In this document: in pieces, positions 9,101-17,179 of the stretch
Numbering within the stretch: position 1 is the first letter of the stretch
Layout: every line of letters begins with the position of its first letter
The notes under the pieces: model-generated
What the model was told of the DNA's origin: nothing
Databases searched by the model: none
The model's input: only the letters and a program-made list of their open reading frames with translations
Source: Stenotrophomonas mori
GTDB taxonomy: Bacteria; Pseudomonadota; Gammaproteobacteria; Xanthomonadales; Xanthomonadaceae
NCBI RefSeq assembly: GCF_023556335.1
Contig: NZ_JAIKTS010000003.1
Span: 311,670 to 375,669, forward strand
Direction of reading: 5' to 3'
DNA length: 64,000 bases
Made by a program: the position numbers and the translations under genes

Positions 9101-9394
9101 CCAGCCCTTGGCGTGGCCGGGGGCGCAGTTCTCCTCGCCGTTCGCGGTGTCCGCCGGGCAGGGCAGCCGCGCATTGGCCGCGGCGAACGCGGCGATGGCC
9201 TCGTCGGCCCAGCGCAGGGTCCGTTCCTGGGTGACGGCCTGGGACGGTGCCCGCTTGGACTGCACGAGCACCGCAGCGGCGGCCAGCGCGGTGGCGACCA
9301 GCAGCAGGACCAGCATGACCTGGAGCAGGCCGATGCCGGACTGGAGCGCACGGCGGCGGGCGGGAAGGGAACGCGGAAAGGTGGACAGATTCAT
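6143..9394 (-). CDS. Giant GspK/PilX-like pseudopilin (1083 aa)
   Basis: The N-terminus SGIGLLQVMLVLLLVA resembles a prepilin leader with cleavage after G20. Mature +5 is Gln, not Glu, a substitution typical of GspK-type tip pseudopilins. The pilin part contains ARLPCPADTANGEENC and NGLDLCRSLEL, as in the neighbouring pseudopilins. Residues about 330-435 are hydrophobic helices. From about 468 a series of D-x-x-G-N-P-L-like motifs appears, then a cysteine-rich region with about 20 Cys, a YTYTYTYTW tract near 903 and a charged coiled coil near 1030. Usual pseudopilins are 150-350 residues. The ATG at 9394 has AGGA upstream; an in-frame ATG at 9433 overlapping the previous stop (TGATG) is the alternative. 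It is likely a surface-exposed tip or adhesin. Function unknown. Confidence 0.78.
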   Translation of the reverse strand: MNLSTFPRSLPARRRALQSGIGLLQVMLVLLLVATALAAAAVLVQSKRAPSQAVTQERTLRWADEAIAAFAAANARLPCPADTANGEENCAPGHAKGWLPARTLLGASGSDLPPGPVAYMVYRGDETLHLDLTAPGNAYQPPLIDGSPRQIVDQDGVEDEDGKLPSRAFASINGLDLCRSLELAQRDPYDATRAHADGVPANMAYGIAAAGPLAGATRLDGANSGPAAQLASPWQQWDSGYDDRVRVRTFDAAGQMLGCRLLGDLAGSAAAAHSALAPFSATALAAVPSGNEPFNVSIAGMDVLAAAVTLHDALAALQANNIDATESAVSSATKAQISLVFKLVTTAASLSDQITTLVTSAANLTRSIATCIASLGAMCWEVPLKTAAVVTSIIGLGEKGVTLAAKAAALPFVALALDASLKARDLARKAGPVAPPKNIEEARKQLECTLYARNCEDPTEWEVVYKRDKNGNPIPRRDAAGNPLYDEHGNPLYEEESRSEVPRVGLDTQVEIAKAEWQKLQYQVDMLEQWRLAPWGVAVQPRTDALGAPVLDGNGLPTHETVEITSRGVDGAYRSQAQQRIHPQRTCNLGSTSTDWKNCTPQRYRKTVETWVCKHVGANQGEYDEQGEACVHVGTETLTVDGEETTRPAGAYDRVKEISYAFDWDVATNDLIARRRAAEHWTDLNMREQELKKEIEQFQDNLDTWFKGGDAIYRKMLNQLDDEHHCDGKGLGSYTTSGWPNVNLPAKDMQKQQCINARSAVRYIDTCEKPITVNECRYVGSDAGRYSDSACTDRNGTPKDYGWQETSSGDYAKDDNSLATCRPNMLARLAGMQEEYALLDGKRNEARAAYQALPSPWVAYPSRTQPYAADGNYDWFEWAIETTEDKHGNPLTYDWVRTRFSDNYTYTYTYTWDCSTETETKSCSEQRSEVRTRSLPWYAREPYNAATSQSSPVLVTGNLELMNKDLCRFFAGRVWQGTFWGWPGSGNADWWGNTYPMGLYCQRYPYNRAFEDWRRAKLGAENARKNHDDTRKRFEELEEELENMRDGAAPGGGPTTQMSFGAEAALEHADSRGSTGPQAVVQP

Positions 9395-9432
9395 GACCCT
9401 CGTCCTGACGTGTCGTGAAGGGGAACGGTGCA

Positions 9433-10143
9433 TCACTGGTTCATCCGCACGTAGCCGGTCATCACCGCGACCTGGGCATCGGGCCGGTAGCCGCCGTTGT
9501 AGTCGTGGCGGTCGTCGCGGCTCCAGGGGTTGGTGACGGGATTGGTGCTGCTGATGGCATCGGTGCGGCTGTGCGCGTTGATCTCGCGCATGCGCCCGAA
9601 GCGGGCGTCGACGCGGCCGTCGATGCGCGCATCGAGCTGGTTGGCCAGCTCCGGGGTCAGCCCGGTGAGGCGCATGACGTTGCGGCTGCGGGTCGTGTAG
9701 CCGAGCCCGGTGGAGGGTTCGGCCCAGTTGTTGAGGTTGAGGAAGCACACCTCCAGCTCCTGCGGGTTGCCCTGGCTGTCGCGGTAGACGTAGCGGCTCT
9801 CAGCGCCCTCCGCGCGGCCCTGCGGCAGCGCGACCCCGCGGCGGAGCATCTCGTTGCGCAGCTCGTCGCGGCACAGCTCGCGCTCGGCCTGGTTGTAGAC
9901 CCGTCCGCTGGGGTTGGCGGGGTCGTCGCCGGGGACCACGCCGCTGCCCTGCACGTAGCGATCGTAGGCGATCATCCAGCCCTGCACGAACTCGCTGCCG
10001 ATGCGCTCGGCCTCGGCGCTGCGGTAGACGTCGCGGCCGACGCTGACCGCGCCGATGATCAGCGCGATCACCACCAGCACCACCGACATCTCCAGGAGGG
10101 TGAAGCCGGTGGTCCGCGCAGGGGAACGGTAGTAGGAAGGCAT
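9433..10143 (-). CDS. Type IV prepilin-like protein, paralogue of the first pilin of the operon
   Basis: The 236-residue protein begins with TTGFTLLEMSVVLVVIALII, a textbook type IV prepilin leader with cleavage after G13 and Glu at +5. It is clearly homologous to the pilin encoded at 21010-21834: both have GRDV(Y/Q)R after the helix, GNPQE(L/I)-x-VCF, LTGLTPELA-like segments and a C-terminal MNQ. The two bracket the machinery genes of the operon. It could be a second major pilin or a minor pilin. The only cysteines visible are in ELCRDEL and VCF, and could form a disulphide. Confidence 0.85.
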   Translation of the reverse strand: MPSYYRSPARTTGFTLLEMSVVLVVIALIIGAVSVGRDVYRSAEAERIGSEFVQGWMIAYDRYVQGSGVVPGDDPANPSGRVYNQAERELCRDELRNEMLRRGVALPQGRAEGAESRYVYRDSQGNPQELEVCFLNLNNWAEPSTGLGYTTRSRNVMRLTGLTPELANQLDARIDGRVDARFGRMREINAHSRTDAISSTNPVTNPWSRDDRHDYNGGYRPDAQVAVMTGYVRMNQ

Positions 10144-10153
10144 TGCGGACTCC

Positions 10154-11410
10154 TCAGAACTGCGGGGATGCGATCGCCTGCCGCACCAGGTCGTAGACCG
10201 GCAACAGCAGCGCGACGATCAGGAACACGAACAGGCCGCCGCCGAGCAGCACCACCACCGGCTTGATGACCTCGGACAGGTTGGTGATCAGCCGCTGCAG
10301 GCGCAGGCTGTATTCGGCGGACAGGCGTGCGAACTGCGAGTCCAGGGTGCCGGTCTCCTCGCCCACGCCGATCATGCGCACCATCATCGAGGGGAAGCCG
10401 CCGACCTGGCGCATCGCCGCGGACACGCGGTCGCCGCGCTCGAGCACCTGGCGGATGGCGATGATGCGGTCGCGGTAGTACTCGTCGCGCATCGCCCGCT
10501 CCATCACCTGCAGGCTGCTGACCATGTCCACGCCGGCGCGGATCAGCAGCGACATGTATTCGGTGAAGAAGGCCAGGCCGGACGAATACATGATGGTCCG
10601 GGCGATCGGCAGCCGGTGCAGGGTGTAGTGCGCGGTCCGGCGGAAGGCTCGGCTGTAGCGCCACGCCACCCACAGCACGAAGGCGGACAGCGCGAGGATG
10701 CCGAGGATCAGCCCGAAGTGCCCGATCAGCCATTCCGAGCCCTTCATCACCGCGATGGTCAGCGGCGGCAGCTTGGCGTTCATCTGCTTGAACAGGTCGG
10801 CTAGGTTGGGGATCACGTAATAGATCCAGAACCCGCCGGCGGCGAAGATCGCCGAGAACACGAAGGCCGGGTAGATCAGCGCCTGGCGGGTGTCGGCGGT
10901 CATCTTGGCGATGCGCTCGACGTGGTCGGCCGACTCCATCAGCATCCGGTCCATGGTGCCGGTCTCGTCGCCGATCATCACCAGGTTGCGGACGGTCTCG
11001 GGGAAGGCGTCGGGATAGCGCGCCACCGCGTCGCTGAGCGAGGCGCCGGCGTCGAGCTCGTCCAGCAGCCGGCGCGCGAGCTTGGCCGGGTTGGAGGTGC
11101 GCCCGCCGCCGACCTCGTTGGCCACCGCGCGCAGGGCCTCCATGATCGGGATGCCGCTGGAGGTCATCACCCCGAGGTCGCGCAGCATGCCGGCCAGCTC
11201 GACCGGGCGGATGCTGGGCTTGATCAGCTGCGAGACCGAACGCTGGGTCTCGGCCAGCCAGCCGGGGAAGCGGTAGAGCGTCAGCACCACCGCGTCGAAG
11301 TTCTTCTCCAGCCACATGCGCGCCGATGCGTCGTGCTCCACCGCCAGCTGGGTGACGCCGGTGCGCACGCGGCCGCTGGAGAGCAGCAGCCGGTAGTAGT
11401 AGACGTTCAT
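10154..11410 (-). CDS. mshG: Inner-membrane platform protein, GspF/PilC/MshG family
   Basis: This 418-residue polytopic protein is the assembly platform on which the cytoplasmic ATPase acts. It has the two T2SSF repeats of the family, each with the GE(E/D)TGT motif (VMIGDETGTMDRML near residue 155 and MIGVGEETGTLDSQF near 350). The transmembrane segments are around 180-200, 230-250 and 385-405. The length is typical. It follows the ATPase gene with an ATGA overlap, as in mshE-mshG and gspE-gspF pairs. Assignment to MshG rather than GspF rests on the operon order and is less certain than the family. Confidence 0.93.
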   Translation of the reverse strand: MNVYYYRLLLSSGRVRTGVTQLAVEHDASARMWLEKNFDAVVLTLYRFPGWLAETQRSVSQLIKPSIRPVELAGMLRDLGVMTSSGIPIMEALRAVANEVGGGRTSNPAKLARRLLDELDAGASLSDAVARYPDAFPETVRNLVMIGDETGTMDRMLMESADHVERIAKMTADTRQALIYPAFVFSAIFAAGGFWIYYVIPNLADLFKQMNAKLPPLTIAVMKGSEWLIGHFGLILGILALSAFVLWVAWRYSRAFRRTAHYTLHRLPIARTIMYSSGLAFFTEYMSLLIRAGVDMVSSLQVMERAMRDEYYRDRIIAIRQVLERGDRVSAAMRQVGGFPSMMVRMIGVGEETGTLDSQFARLSAEYSLRLQRLITNLSEVIKPVVVLLGGGLFVFLIVALLLPVYDLVRQAIASPQF

Positions 11411-13113
11411 GGCGCCGGCCCCACGCCGGCCACGCGCATGACCTCCTCGCTGGTGGTCTGGCCGGCGATCACCCGGGCCCGCGCCACGTCCTCGATGCCG
11501 CGGAAGCCGGCACCCATGGCCAGGTTGCGCAGGGCCTCGCGGCCGACGTCGTCGGCGATGCCGTTGGCCAGCGCCTCGTCCACCAGCATGATGTCGTAGA
11601 TCGGCAGGCGCCCGTAGAAACCGCTGCCGCGGCAGCGCTCGCAGCCGCTGCCGCGCTGTCCGGTAGTGCCCGGCGGCAGCCCCAGCCATTCGCGCTCGCG
11701 GTCGCTGAAGGCGGCTTCCTGGGTGCAGAACGGGCAGTTCTGCCGCACCAGGCGCTGGTTGACGACGGCCAGCAGGTTGTCGGCGATGACCTGCGCCTCC
11801 AGGCCCAGCGGACGCAGCCGCGGGACCACGCCGAACACCGTGGTCACGTGCAGGGTGGACAGCACCAGGTGGCCGGTGGCGGCGGCCTCCAGGGCCGCCT
11901 GCGCGGTTTCCGCATCGCGCATCTCGCCCAGCAGGATGACGTCCGGGTCATGGCGCAGGAAGTGGCGCAGCGCCGAACCGAACTCGTAGCCGGCACGGCG
12001 GTTGACCTCGGTCTGGCCGGCGCCGGGCACGCGGTACTCGATCGGGTCCTCGACGGTGAGCACGTTGCGCTCGATCAGCGACTGCATGCGCAGGGCCGCA
12101 TGCAGCGAGGAGCTCTTGCCGGAACCGGTCGGCCCGGTGATCAGCACCAGCCCGGCGGGGCGCGCGAACAGCCGCTCGAGCACCGCCACGTCCTCGGCGA
12201 AGAAGCCCAGCTCCTCCAGCCCGGCCAGGTCGCTGTGCTCGGGCAGCAGGCGCATCACCGTGCGCTCGCCGGCGTCGGTGATGATGGTCGACACGCGCAC
12301 GGTCAGGGCCGAGTCCAGCACCGTGGCGCGGAAGCTGCCGTCCTGCGGCCGCCGCTGTTCGGAGATGTCCATGTCCGCGGCGAGCTTGATGTAGCCGAGC
12401 AGGCGGTTGAGCGTGGTCGGCATCGCGAACATCGGGCGCAGCACGCCGTCGACGCGGAACAGTACGTGCAGGCTGCCGTCCGACGGCGACAGGTGGATGT
12501 CGGTGGTGCGCTCGCGCACCGCGTAGTGCAGCAGGTAGTCGAGCAGCTTCTCCGGGCTGTAGGCGTGGTCGTTGTCCGCCGACAGGCGCTTGATCTCGCG
12601 CTCCAGCAGGCTTTCCACCGGGTTCTGCGCGAAGTAGTAGGTATGCCGGATCAGCCGCGCGACCTTGCCGTACTCGCCCTGCAGGAACCGGCAGCGCAGG
12701 CCGCAGCGCTGCAGCACCAGCTGTTCGACCGCGGCGGTGTCGGCGTCGCCGAGCAGCACCTCCAGCGCATCGCCGACACGCCGCAGCGGCAGGAACTGGC
12801 GCAGCTGGCACAGTTCGCGGTTGAACATCGCCAGCACCTGCGGCTCGGCATGCGGCAGGGTGTCGACCTGCACGTACTCGATGCCGTTCATCTCGGCCAG
12901 CGCGCGCACGATGTCCGATTCGTTGGCCAGGCCGTGGCGGATCAGCACCCGGCCAAGGCGCTGCTTCTCGACTTCGTTCTTCTGCAGCGCGTACTGCAGC
13001 TGGGTGGCATCGATCAGGCCGCGCTCGAGCAGGCGTTCGCCCAGCCGCGCGGCGTCCTTCTGCACGGACGACTGCGGAGCGGAGCGGGAGGTGGAGGGAT
13101 CAACCGTTGCCAT
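11407..13113 (-). CDS. mshE: Pilus assembly ATPase, GspE/PilB/MshE family
   Basis: The 568-residue protein is the hexameric motor driving pilus or pseudopilus extension. An N-terminal MshEN/GspE-N domain spans about residues 20-150. The catalytic core has Walker A GPTGSGKS at 327-334, the Asp box VLTVEDPIEY at 351-360, Walker B LLGEMRDAETA near 394-404 and the His box TGHLVLSTLH. A CPFC/CERC zinc tetracysteine (C460, C463, C491, C494) is typical of extension ATPases. The ATG at 13113 overlaps the previous gene by 14 bp. It is the only ATPase of this class in the operon; no PilT-like retraction ATPase is present. Confidence 0.95.
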   Translation of the reverse strand: MATVDPSTSRSAPQSSVQKDAARLGERLLERGLIDATQLQYALQKNEVEKQRLGRVLIRHGLANESDIVRALAEMNGIEYVQVDTLPHAEPQVLAMFNRELCQLRQFLPLRRVGDALEVLLGDADTAAVEQLVLQRCGLRCRFLQGEYGKVARLIRHTYYFAQNPVESLLEREIKRLSADNDHAYSPEKLLDYLLHYAVRERTTDIHLSPSDGSLHVLFRVDGVLRPMFAMPTTLNRLLGYIKLAADMDISEQRRPQDGSFRATVLDSALTVRVSTIITDAGERTVMRLLPEHSDLAGLEELGFFAEDVAVLERLFARPAGLVLITGPTGSGKSSSLHAALRMQSLIERNVLTVEDPIEYRVPGAGQTEVNRRAGYEFGSALRHFLRHDPDVILLGEMRDAETAQAALEAAATGHLVLSTLHVTTVFGVVPRLRPLGLEAQVIADNLLAVVNQRLVRQNCPFCTQEAAFSDREREWLGLPPGTTGQRGSGCERCRGSGFYGRLPIYDIMLVDEALANGIADDVGREALRNLAMGAGFRGIEDVARARVIAGQTTSEEVMRVAGVGPAP

Positions 13114-14503
13114 GGTGGTGCGTTTCCGGGGAAGAGGGGGTGTGCGCCGCCAGCAGCTGGTCCAGCAGCAGCAGGGTGGCCGGGTCGGGCGCGCCGCTGG
13201 CGGCCAGGGCATGGGCCTGCTGGAACCCGGCGAGCGCCGCACGGGTGCGTGCGCCGTACAGGCCATCGAGCGCGCCGTGGTAGTGGCCCTGTGCCTGGAG
13301 CAGCGCCTGGACCGCCGCGAGCCGCGCGCGGTCGCCGCCGACGGTGAGGAAGTCCGCGGCCCGCAGCTGCGGCCGCCACGCGGCCTGCCAGCCATCGGTC
13401 TGCTGCCGCAGGCACACGCCGTCGCGCGAGGGCAGGCGTTCCAGCCAGGCCGGATCGACCGGCTGCAGTGCCGGCGAGGCGGTGCCCAGGGCGCGCAGGC
13501 AGCGCTCCCAGTCGGAGGGCCCGGCCTGCGGCGCGGCCGGTGCCGTCGCGGCCGCCGGGACGCGGGCCGCGACGTCGCCACCGGGGCGCACCAGCAGCAG
13601 GGCCGCGCCGGCGATGCTCGACACGCCCAGCAGCGCGGCGGTCAGCGCCAGCGGCCAACGCCGCCGCAGCGGTCGTGCTCCGGCCTGGGCGGCGGCGGTG
13701 CGCACCAGCGACGGGCCGATCCGGCGGTCGCCGGCGGGCTGCCGGTAGAGGCCGTACAGGCAGCGGTCCATGATCTGGTGGATCCGGCGCGGGTTGCCGC
13801 CGCTGGCACGGTGCAGGGTGCGGGCGGCGGCGGCCGGCAGGTGGATGCCGGTGCCGGGGTTGCCGGCCGCGGCCAGCCGGTAGTGCACATAGCGCTGCAC
13901 TTCGTCGGCGGCCAGTGCATCGAGCTGGACGTGCGTGCAGATGCGGCTGGTGAGCTGGCGTATGCCGGGTTGCTCGAGGTTGCGGCGCAGCTCCGGCTGG
14001 CCGGCGAGGACGATCTGCAGCAGCTTTTCCTGGCCGGTCTCCAGGTTGGTCAGCAGGCGCAGCAGCTCCAGGCTGGCGATGGACAGGTTCTGGGCGTCGT
14101 CGATCATCAGCACGCAGGTGACCTGGGCACGCCACTGCCGCACCAGGAAGCGGTTGAGCGTTTCGAGGTCGGCGGCGGGACTGCCCTGCGCCTCCAGCCC
14201 GAAGTCGCGCAGTACCGCGGCCAGCAGGTCCGGGCCCTGCAGGAAGGTGTTGAACACCATCGAGGTGACCACGTCCTCGCCTTCCAGCGCGAGCAGCAGG
14301 CGGCGCAGGAAGGTGCTCTTGCCGGTACCGATCTCGCCGGTCAGCAGGACGAAGCCGGCGCGGGTGCGCAGCGCGTGCGCGGCCTCGACCAGCTCGGCAT
14401 CCCGCTGCGCGGTCTGGAACCAGGCGACCGCATCGGGAGTGGGCGGGAACGGCGAGCGCTCCAGCCCGAGGGTCCGCAGGTGACGGGCCAGGGTGGCGTT
14501 CAT
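13100..14503 (-). CDS. mshM: ExeA/MshM-like AAA ATPase with C-terminal peptidoglycan-binding domain
   Basis: The 467-residue protein has an AAA ATPase domain with Walker A GEIGTGKST at 56-64 and Walker B VLMIDDAQN around D135-D136. A single transmembrane helix lies near 284-305. A periplasmic part ends in a PG_binding_1-type repeat (VQALLQAQGHYHGALDGLYG, then FQQAHALAASG). ExeA of Aeromonas and MshM have this plan and help the secretin pass or bind the peptidoglycan. It overlaps the TPR gene upstream by ATGA. The His/Gly tail THHHGNG is unremarkable but overlaps the next start. Confidence 0.9.
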   Translation of the reverse strand: MNATLARHLRTLGLERSPFPPTPDAVAWFQTAQRDAELVEAAHALRTRAGFVLLTGEIGTGKSTFLRRLLLALEGEDVVTSMVFNTFLQGPDLLAAVLRDFGLEAQGSPAADLETLNRFLVRQWRAQVTCVLMIDDAQNLSIASLELLRLLTNLETGQEKLLQIVLAGQPELRRNLEQPGIRQLTSRICTHVQLDALAADEVQRYVHYRLAAAGNPGTGIHLPAAAARTLHRASGGNPRRIHQIMDRCLYGLYRQPAGDRRIGPSLVRTAAAQAGARPLRRRWPLALTAALLGVSSIAGAALLLVRPGGDVAARVPAAATAPAAPQAGPSDWERCLRALGTASPALQPVDPAWLERLPSRDGVCLRQQTDGWQAAWRPQLRAADFLTVGGDRARLAAVQALLQAQGHYHGALDGLYGARTRAALAGFQQAHALAASGAPDPATLLLLDQLLAAHTPSSPETHHHGNG

Positions 14504-15405
14504 TGCGGCTGGCGGTCCAGTTCGGCCAGGGCGTGGGCGATCTGCGACGAGCGCGGGTGGCGGCCGGACAGCTGCGTCAGCCGCCGGCGGGCCGCTTCCA
14601 GGTCACCGCGGCGGGCATCGAGCAGGGCGATGTTCACGCCGGCGGTGGCGTCGTCGGGGACGCGCTCGGCGATGGCGCGGTAGAGCCGCTCGGCGCTGGC
14701 CGTCTCGTTGCCGGCGTGGGCGATCCAGGCCTGCATGCGCAGCAGGGTGAGGCTTTCGTCGGGCAGCAGCGCCTGCAGCCGCGCCAGCGACTGGCGGGCA
14801 CCGGCCAGGTCCTCGGCGGCCATCGCCGCCTCGATCTCGCCCACGGCCAGGGTCACCGCACGGTCGTCGCCGGCGGTGGGCGCGGGGCCGCCGCCATGGC
14901 GCTCCACCTTGATGCTGATCGGTGCCGCGGCCTGGGCGGGGGCCGGTGCGGCGACGGCCGGCGGCGCCGTGTCCGGCGCCTCCGTGGAGGCCACCGCCGG
15001 TGGCGGCATCGTCACGGCCGGTGCCGGGCCTGCCTCGGCCTGCAGCGGCGCCGGGGCGGCTGGAGCGGCGGGCATGACGTCCGCGGAAGGGGACGGCTGC
15101 ATCACGGCCGCAGCCTCAGGCGCGGCCTCGGGGACCGGGGCCAGCAGGGCCGGTGCCGCCGGAGCGGGGGCGTCGGGCAGGGGCACGGAGGGCGCAGCTG
15201 CAGCTGCAGGCACGGGCGCGGCGCGGTCCGCGCGCGGCGCGGTGGCATAGGCCAGCGCGCCGGCCACCGCGAGTGCCGCCGTGCCCAGCACGATGCCGGT
15301 GCGGGCGCGCTGGGAGCGCTGCCGCCACCAGGACGCCGGGGAACGCGCCGGCGCCGGCGCGGCAGGGCCGGCCGGTTCCTTGAGCGCGTCGTAGATCAGG
15401 CTCAT
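14500..15405 (-). CDS. Membrane-anchored TPR protein (MshN-like)
   Basis: The 301-residue product begins MSLIYDALK, the conserved start of MshN/GspB-like proteins. A transmembrane helix lies near residues 36-55 and a Pro/Ala-rich periplasmic linker runs to about 180. TPR-like helices follow (EIEAAMAAEDLAGARQSLAR, then ASAERLYRAIAERVPDDAT). It sits between the secretin gene and the AAA ATPase gene, with ATGA overlaps on both sides, so it probably bridges the inner-membrane complex and the secretin. The linker's low complexity makes residue-level comparison unreliable. Confidence 0.8.
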   Translation of the reverse strand: MSLIYDALKEPAGPAAPAPARSPASWWRQRSQRARTGIVLGTAALAVAGALAYATAPRADRAAPVPAAAAAPSVPLPDAPAPAAPALLAPVPEAAPEAAAVMQPSPSADVMPAAPAAPAPLQAEAGPAPAVTMPPPAVASTEAPDTAPPAVAAPAPAQAAAPISIKVERHGGGPAPTAGDDRAVTLAVGEIEAAMAAEDLAGARQSLARLQALLPDESLTLLRMQAWIAHAGNETASAERLYRAIAERVPDDATAGVNIALLDARRGDLEAARRRLTQLSGRHPRSSQIAHALAELDRQPQ

Positions 15406-17132
15406 ATCACCTTGACCCTGAGCACCAGCACCAGCTCGCGGGTGGTGTTCTGCTTGCCGCGGGAGCCGAACAGGCGCCCGAACGCGGGCACGTCGGACAG
15501 GCCGGGAATGCCGCTGTCGTTGAGGCTGGCCTTCTGGTCGATCAGGCCGCCCAGCAGCACGGTGTCGCCGTCGCGCAGGTTGAGGGTGGTGGTGATGCCC
15601 TTGACGTTGATCACCGGCAGGGTGACCGCGTTGCCGTTGGGGAACTCGCGCAGGGTCAGGCTGCCCGGCTCCACTTCGGTCTGCATCGGGTGCACCAGCA
15701 GTTCGACGCTGCCGTTCTCGTGGATGATCGGGGCGACGCCGATGACCACGCCGGAGAACAGCGAATCGGTCTGGATGTCGGTGGACTGGTTGTAGGCGCT
15801 GCCACCGCCGGTGTTGGAGAAGTTGCTGGTGGACTTGGTGACGTAGCGGATGTTGGAGCCGACGCTGAGGTAGGCGGGGCTGCCGTTGCGCACGCGCACG
15901 CTGGGGTTGGACAGCACCTTGACGTTGCCGAAGGTGCGCAGCGCGTTCAGCGCGGCCGAGAACGTGTCGGACAGGTAGCTGATGCCGAAGCCGCGGCCGG
16001 CGACCGAGCCCAGGGTCTGGTTGGGGAACACGATGTTGCGCGCCTGGTCGCCATAGCGGCCGTAGCGCTGGTAGGGCAGCAGGTTGGGCTGGGTGTCGGT
16101 GCCGGCGACCGGGGCGATGGTCGCCGGGCTGTCGCCGTAGATGCCGGCCACGCGGTTGCGCAGCAGGTTCCAGTCCACGCCGTACTGGAAGTCGTCGTTG
16201 AGCGACACGTCCAGGATCTGCGCCTCCACCAGCACCTGGCGGCGCATCTTCTGGGTGGTGGCGGCGATCAGCTCCTCCACGGCACGGATCTGCGAGGGCC
16301 GTGCGCGCACGAACAGCGTGCCGGTGCCGGGGTCGAGGCTGTAGCGTCCCGCTTCCGGTGGTGGCGGGGCGTCCGGGCCGGCCGCCGCCGCGGCCTGCTC
16401 GCCGCCGAGGATGACCTTGATCGCGGCGTCGAGCTGCTTGTAGGGATCGTTGTCCTTGCCGACCGTGCCGGTCATGGTCAGGGTGCCGCGCAGCGACTGG
16501 CCGCCGCCGCCGGCGCTCTGGATCCCGGCGCCGAACACGTCGCCGCCGGTGGACAGGTCGAAGGAGGTGTTGGAGTTGAGCAGGTCGACGTTGAAGATGC
16601 GCTCGCGCATCTGCCCGACCACCAGCGCACCGCCGCGGATCTCGCCATGCAGGTCGAAGGCGTCGAGGATGTGGTTGTACACCTCGCGCGCGCTGACGTT
16701 GCGCAGGTGCAGGCTGGTGTGCTGGCGCTGTTCGAGCACCCGCGGGTCGACGATCAGGTTCATCTTCAGCTCGTCGGCCAGCGCCCACAGCAGCTGGCCG
16801 ACGTCGGCGTTGAACATGCTGATGCTGACCACGGTGTTTTCCAGCGGATCGTAGGCCGGGGCGACCGGCGGTGCGGCCTCGGCGGCGCGCTGCAGCGAGC
16901 GCTCGACCTTCTCGCGCAGGCGGTCCTGCTCGCTGGCGAGCTTGGCCGATTCCTCGGCGATCGCCCCGCCGGTGCGTTCCAGCGCCGTGTATTCGGTGGG
17001 CGGGAGTTCCTGGGCGCTGCGTGGCGGCATGTTGCTGCAGGCGCCCAGGACCAAGGCGCCCATCGCGCTGGCGAGCACGCGTGCCGCGGGGCGGCCGGTG
17101 GGCGGGCGGACGGTGGTGGCGTTGGAGTTCAT
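15402..17132 (-). CDS. mshL: Secretin, MshL/PilQ/GspD family lipoprotein
   Basis: The 576-residue protein is the outer-membrane channel of the machine. A lipoprotein signal has the lipobox LGAC with Cys32. An N-terminal ring-forming domain spans about 95-290. The C-terminal secretin domain has VLVEAQILDVSLNDDFQYGV, NVKVLSNPSVRVRNG, VGSNIRYV, TLNLRDGDTVLLGGLID and GIPGLSDVPAFGRLFG. The start is placed at the ATG at 17132, 47 bp after the previous stop, because it gives a complete lipoprotein signal. MshL is the closest family by architecture and operon position. An AAAAAG-PDAPPPP stretch near residue 285 is a linker. Confidence 0.95.
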   Translation of the reverse strand: MNSNATTVRPPTGRPAARVLASAMGALVLGACSNMPPRSAQELPPTEYTALERTGGAIAEESAKLASEQDRLREKVERSLQRAAEAAPPVAPAYDPLENTVVSISMFNADVGQLLWALADELKMNLIVDPRVLEQRQHTSLHLRNVSAREVYNHILDAFDLHGEIRGGALVVGQMRERIFNVDLLNSNTSFDLSTGGDVFGAGIQSAGGGGQSLRGTLTMTGTVGKDNDPYKQLDAAIKVILGGEQAAAAAGPDAPPPPEAGRYSLDPGTGTLFVRARPSQIRAVEELIAATTQKMRRQVLVEAQILDVSLNDDFQYGVDWNLLRNRVAGIYGDSPATIAPVAGTDTQPNLLPYQRYGRYGDQARNIVFPNQTLGSVAGRGFGISYLSDTFSAALNALRTFGNVKVLSNPSVRVRNGSPAYLSVGSNIRYVTKSTSNFSNTGGGSAYNQSTDIQTDSLFSGVVIGVAPIIHENGSVELLVHPMQTEVEPGSLTLREFPNGNAVTLPVINVKGITTTLNLRDGDTVLLGGLIDQKASLNDSGIPGLSDVPAFGRLFGSRGKQNTTRELVLVLRVKVI

Positions 17133-17179
17133 CGGTTCTGTGCCTTGAAGAGGATGCGTTGAAGGAAGGGGACGCGGCA

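Noticed and set aside
6191..9418. Long plus-strand frames opposite the giant pseudopilin
   Set aside because: They mirror its codons, lack ribosome sites and have skewed Gly/Val/Arg content.
14500..16788. Extending the TPR protein upstream into the secretin gene
   Set aside because: The upstream part is the secretin read in another frame; the ATG overlapping the secretin stop gives the family's MSLIYDALK start.
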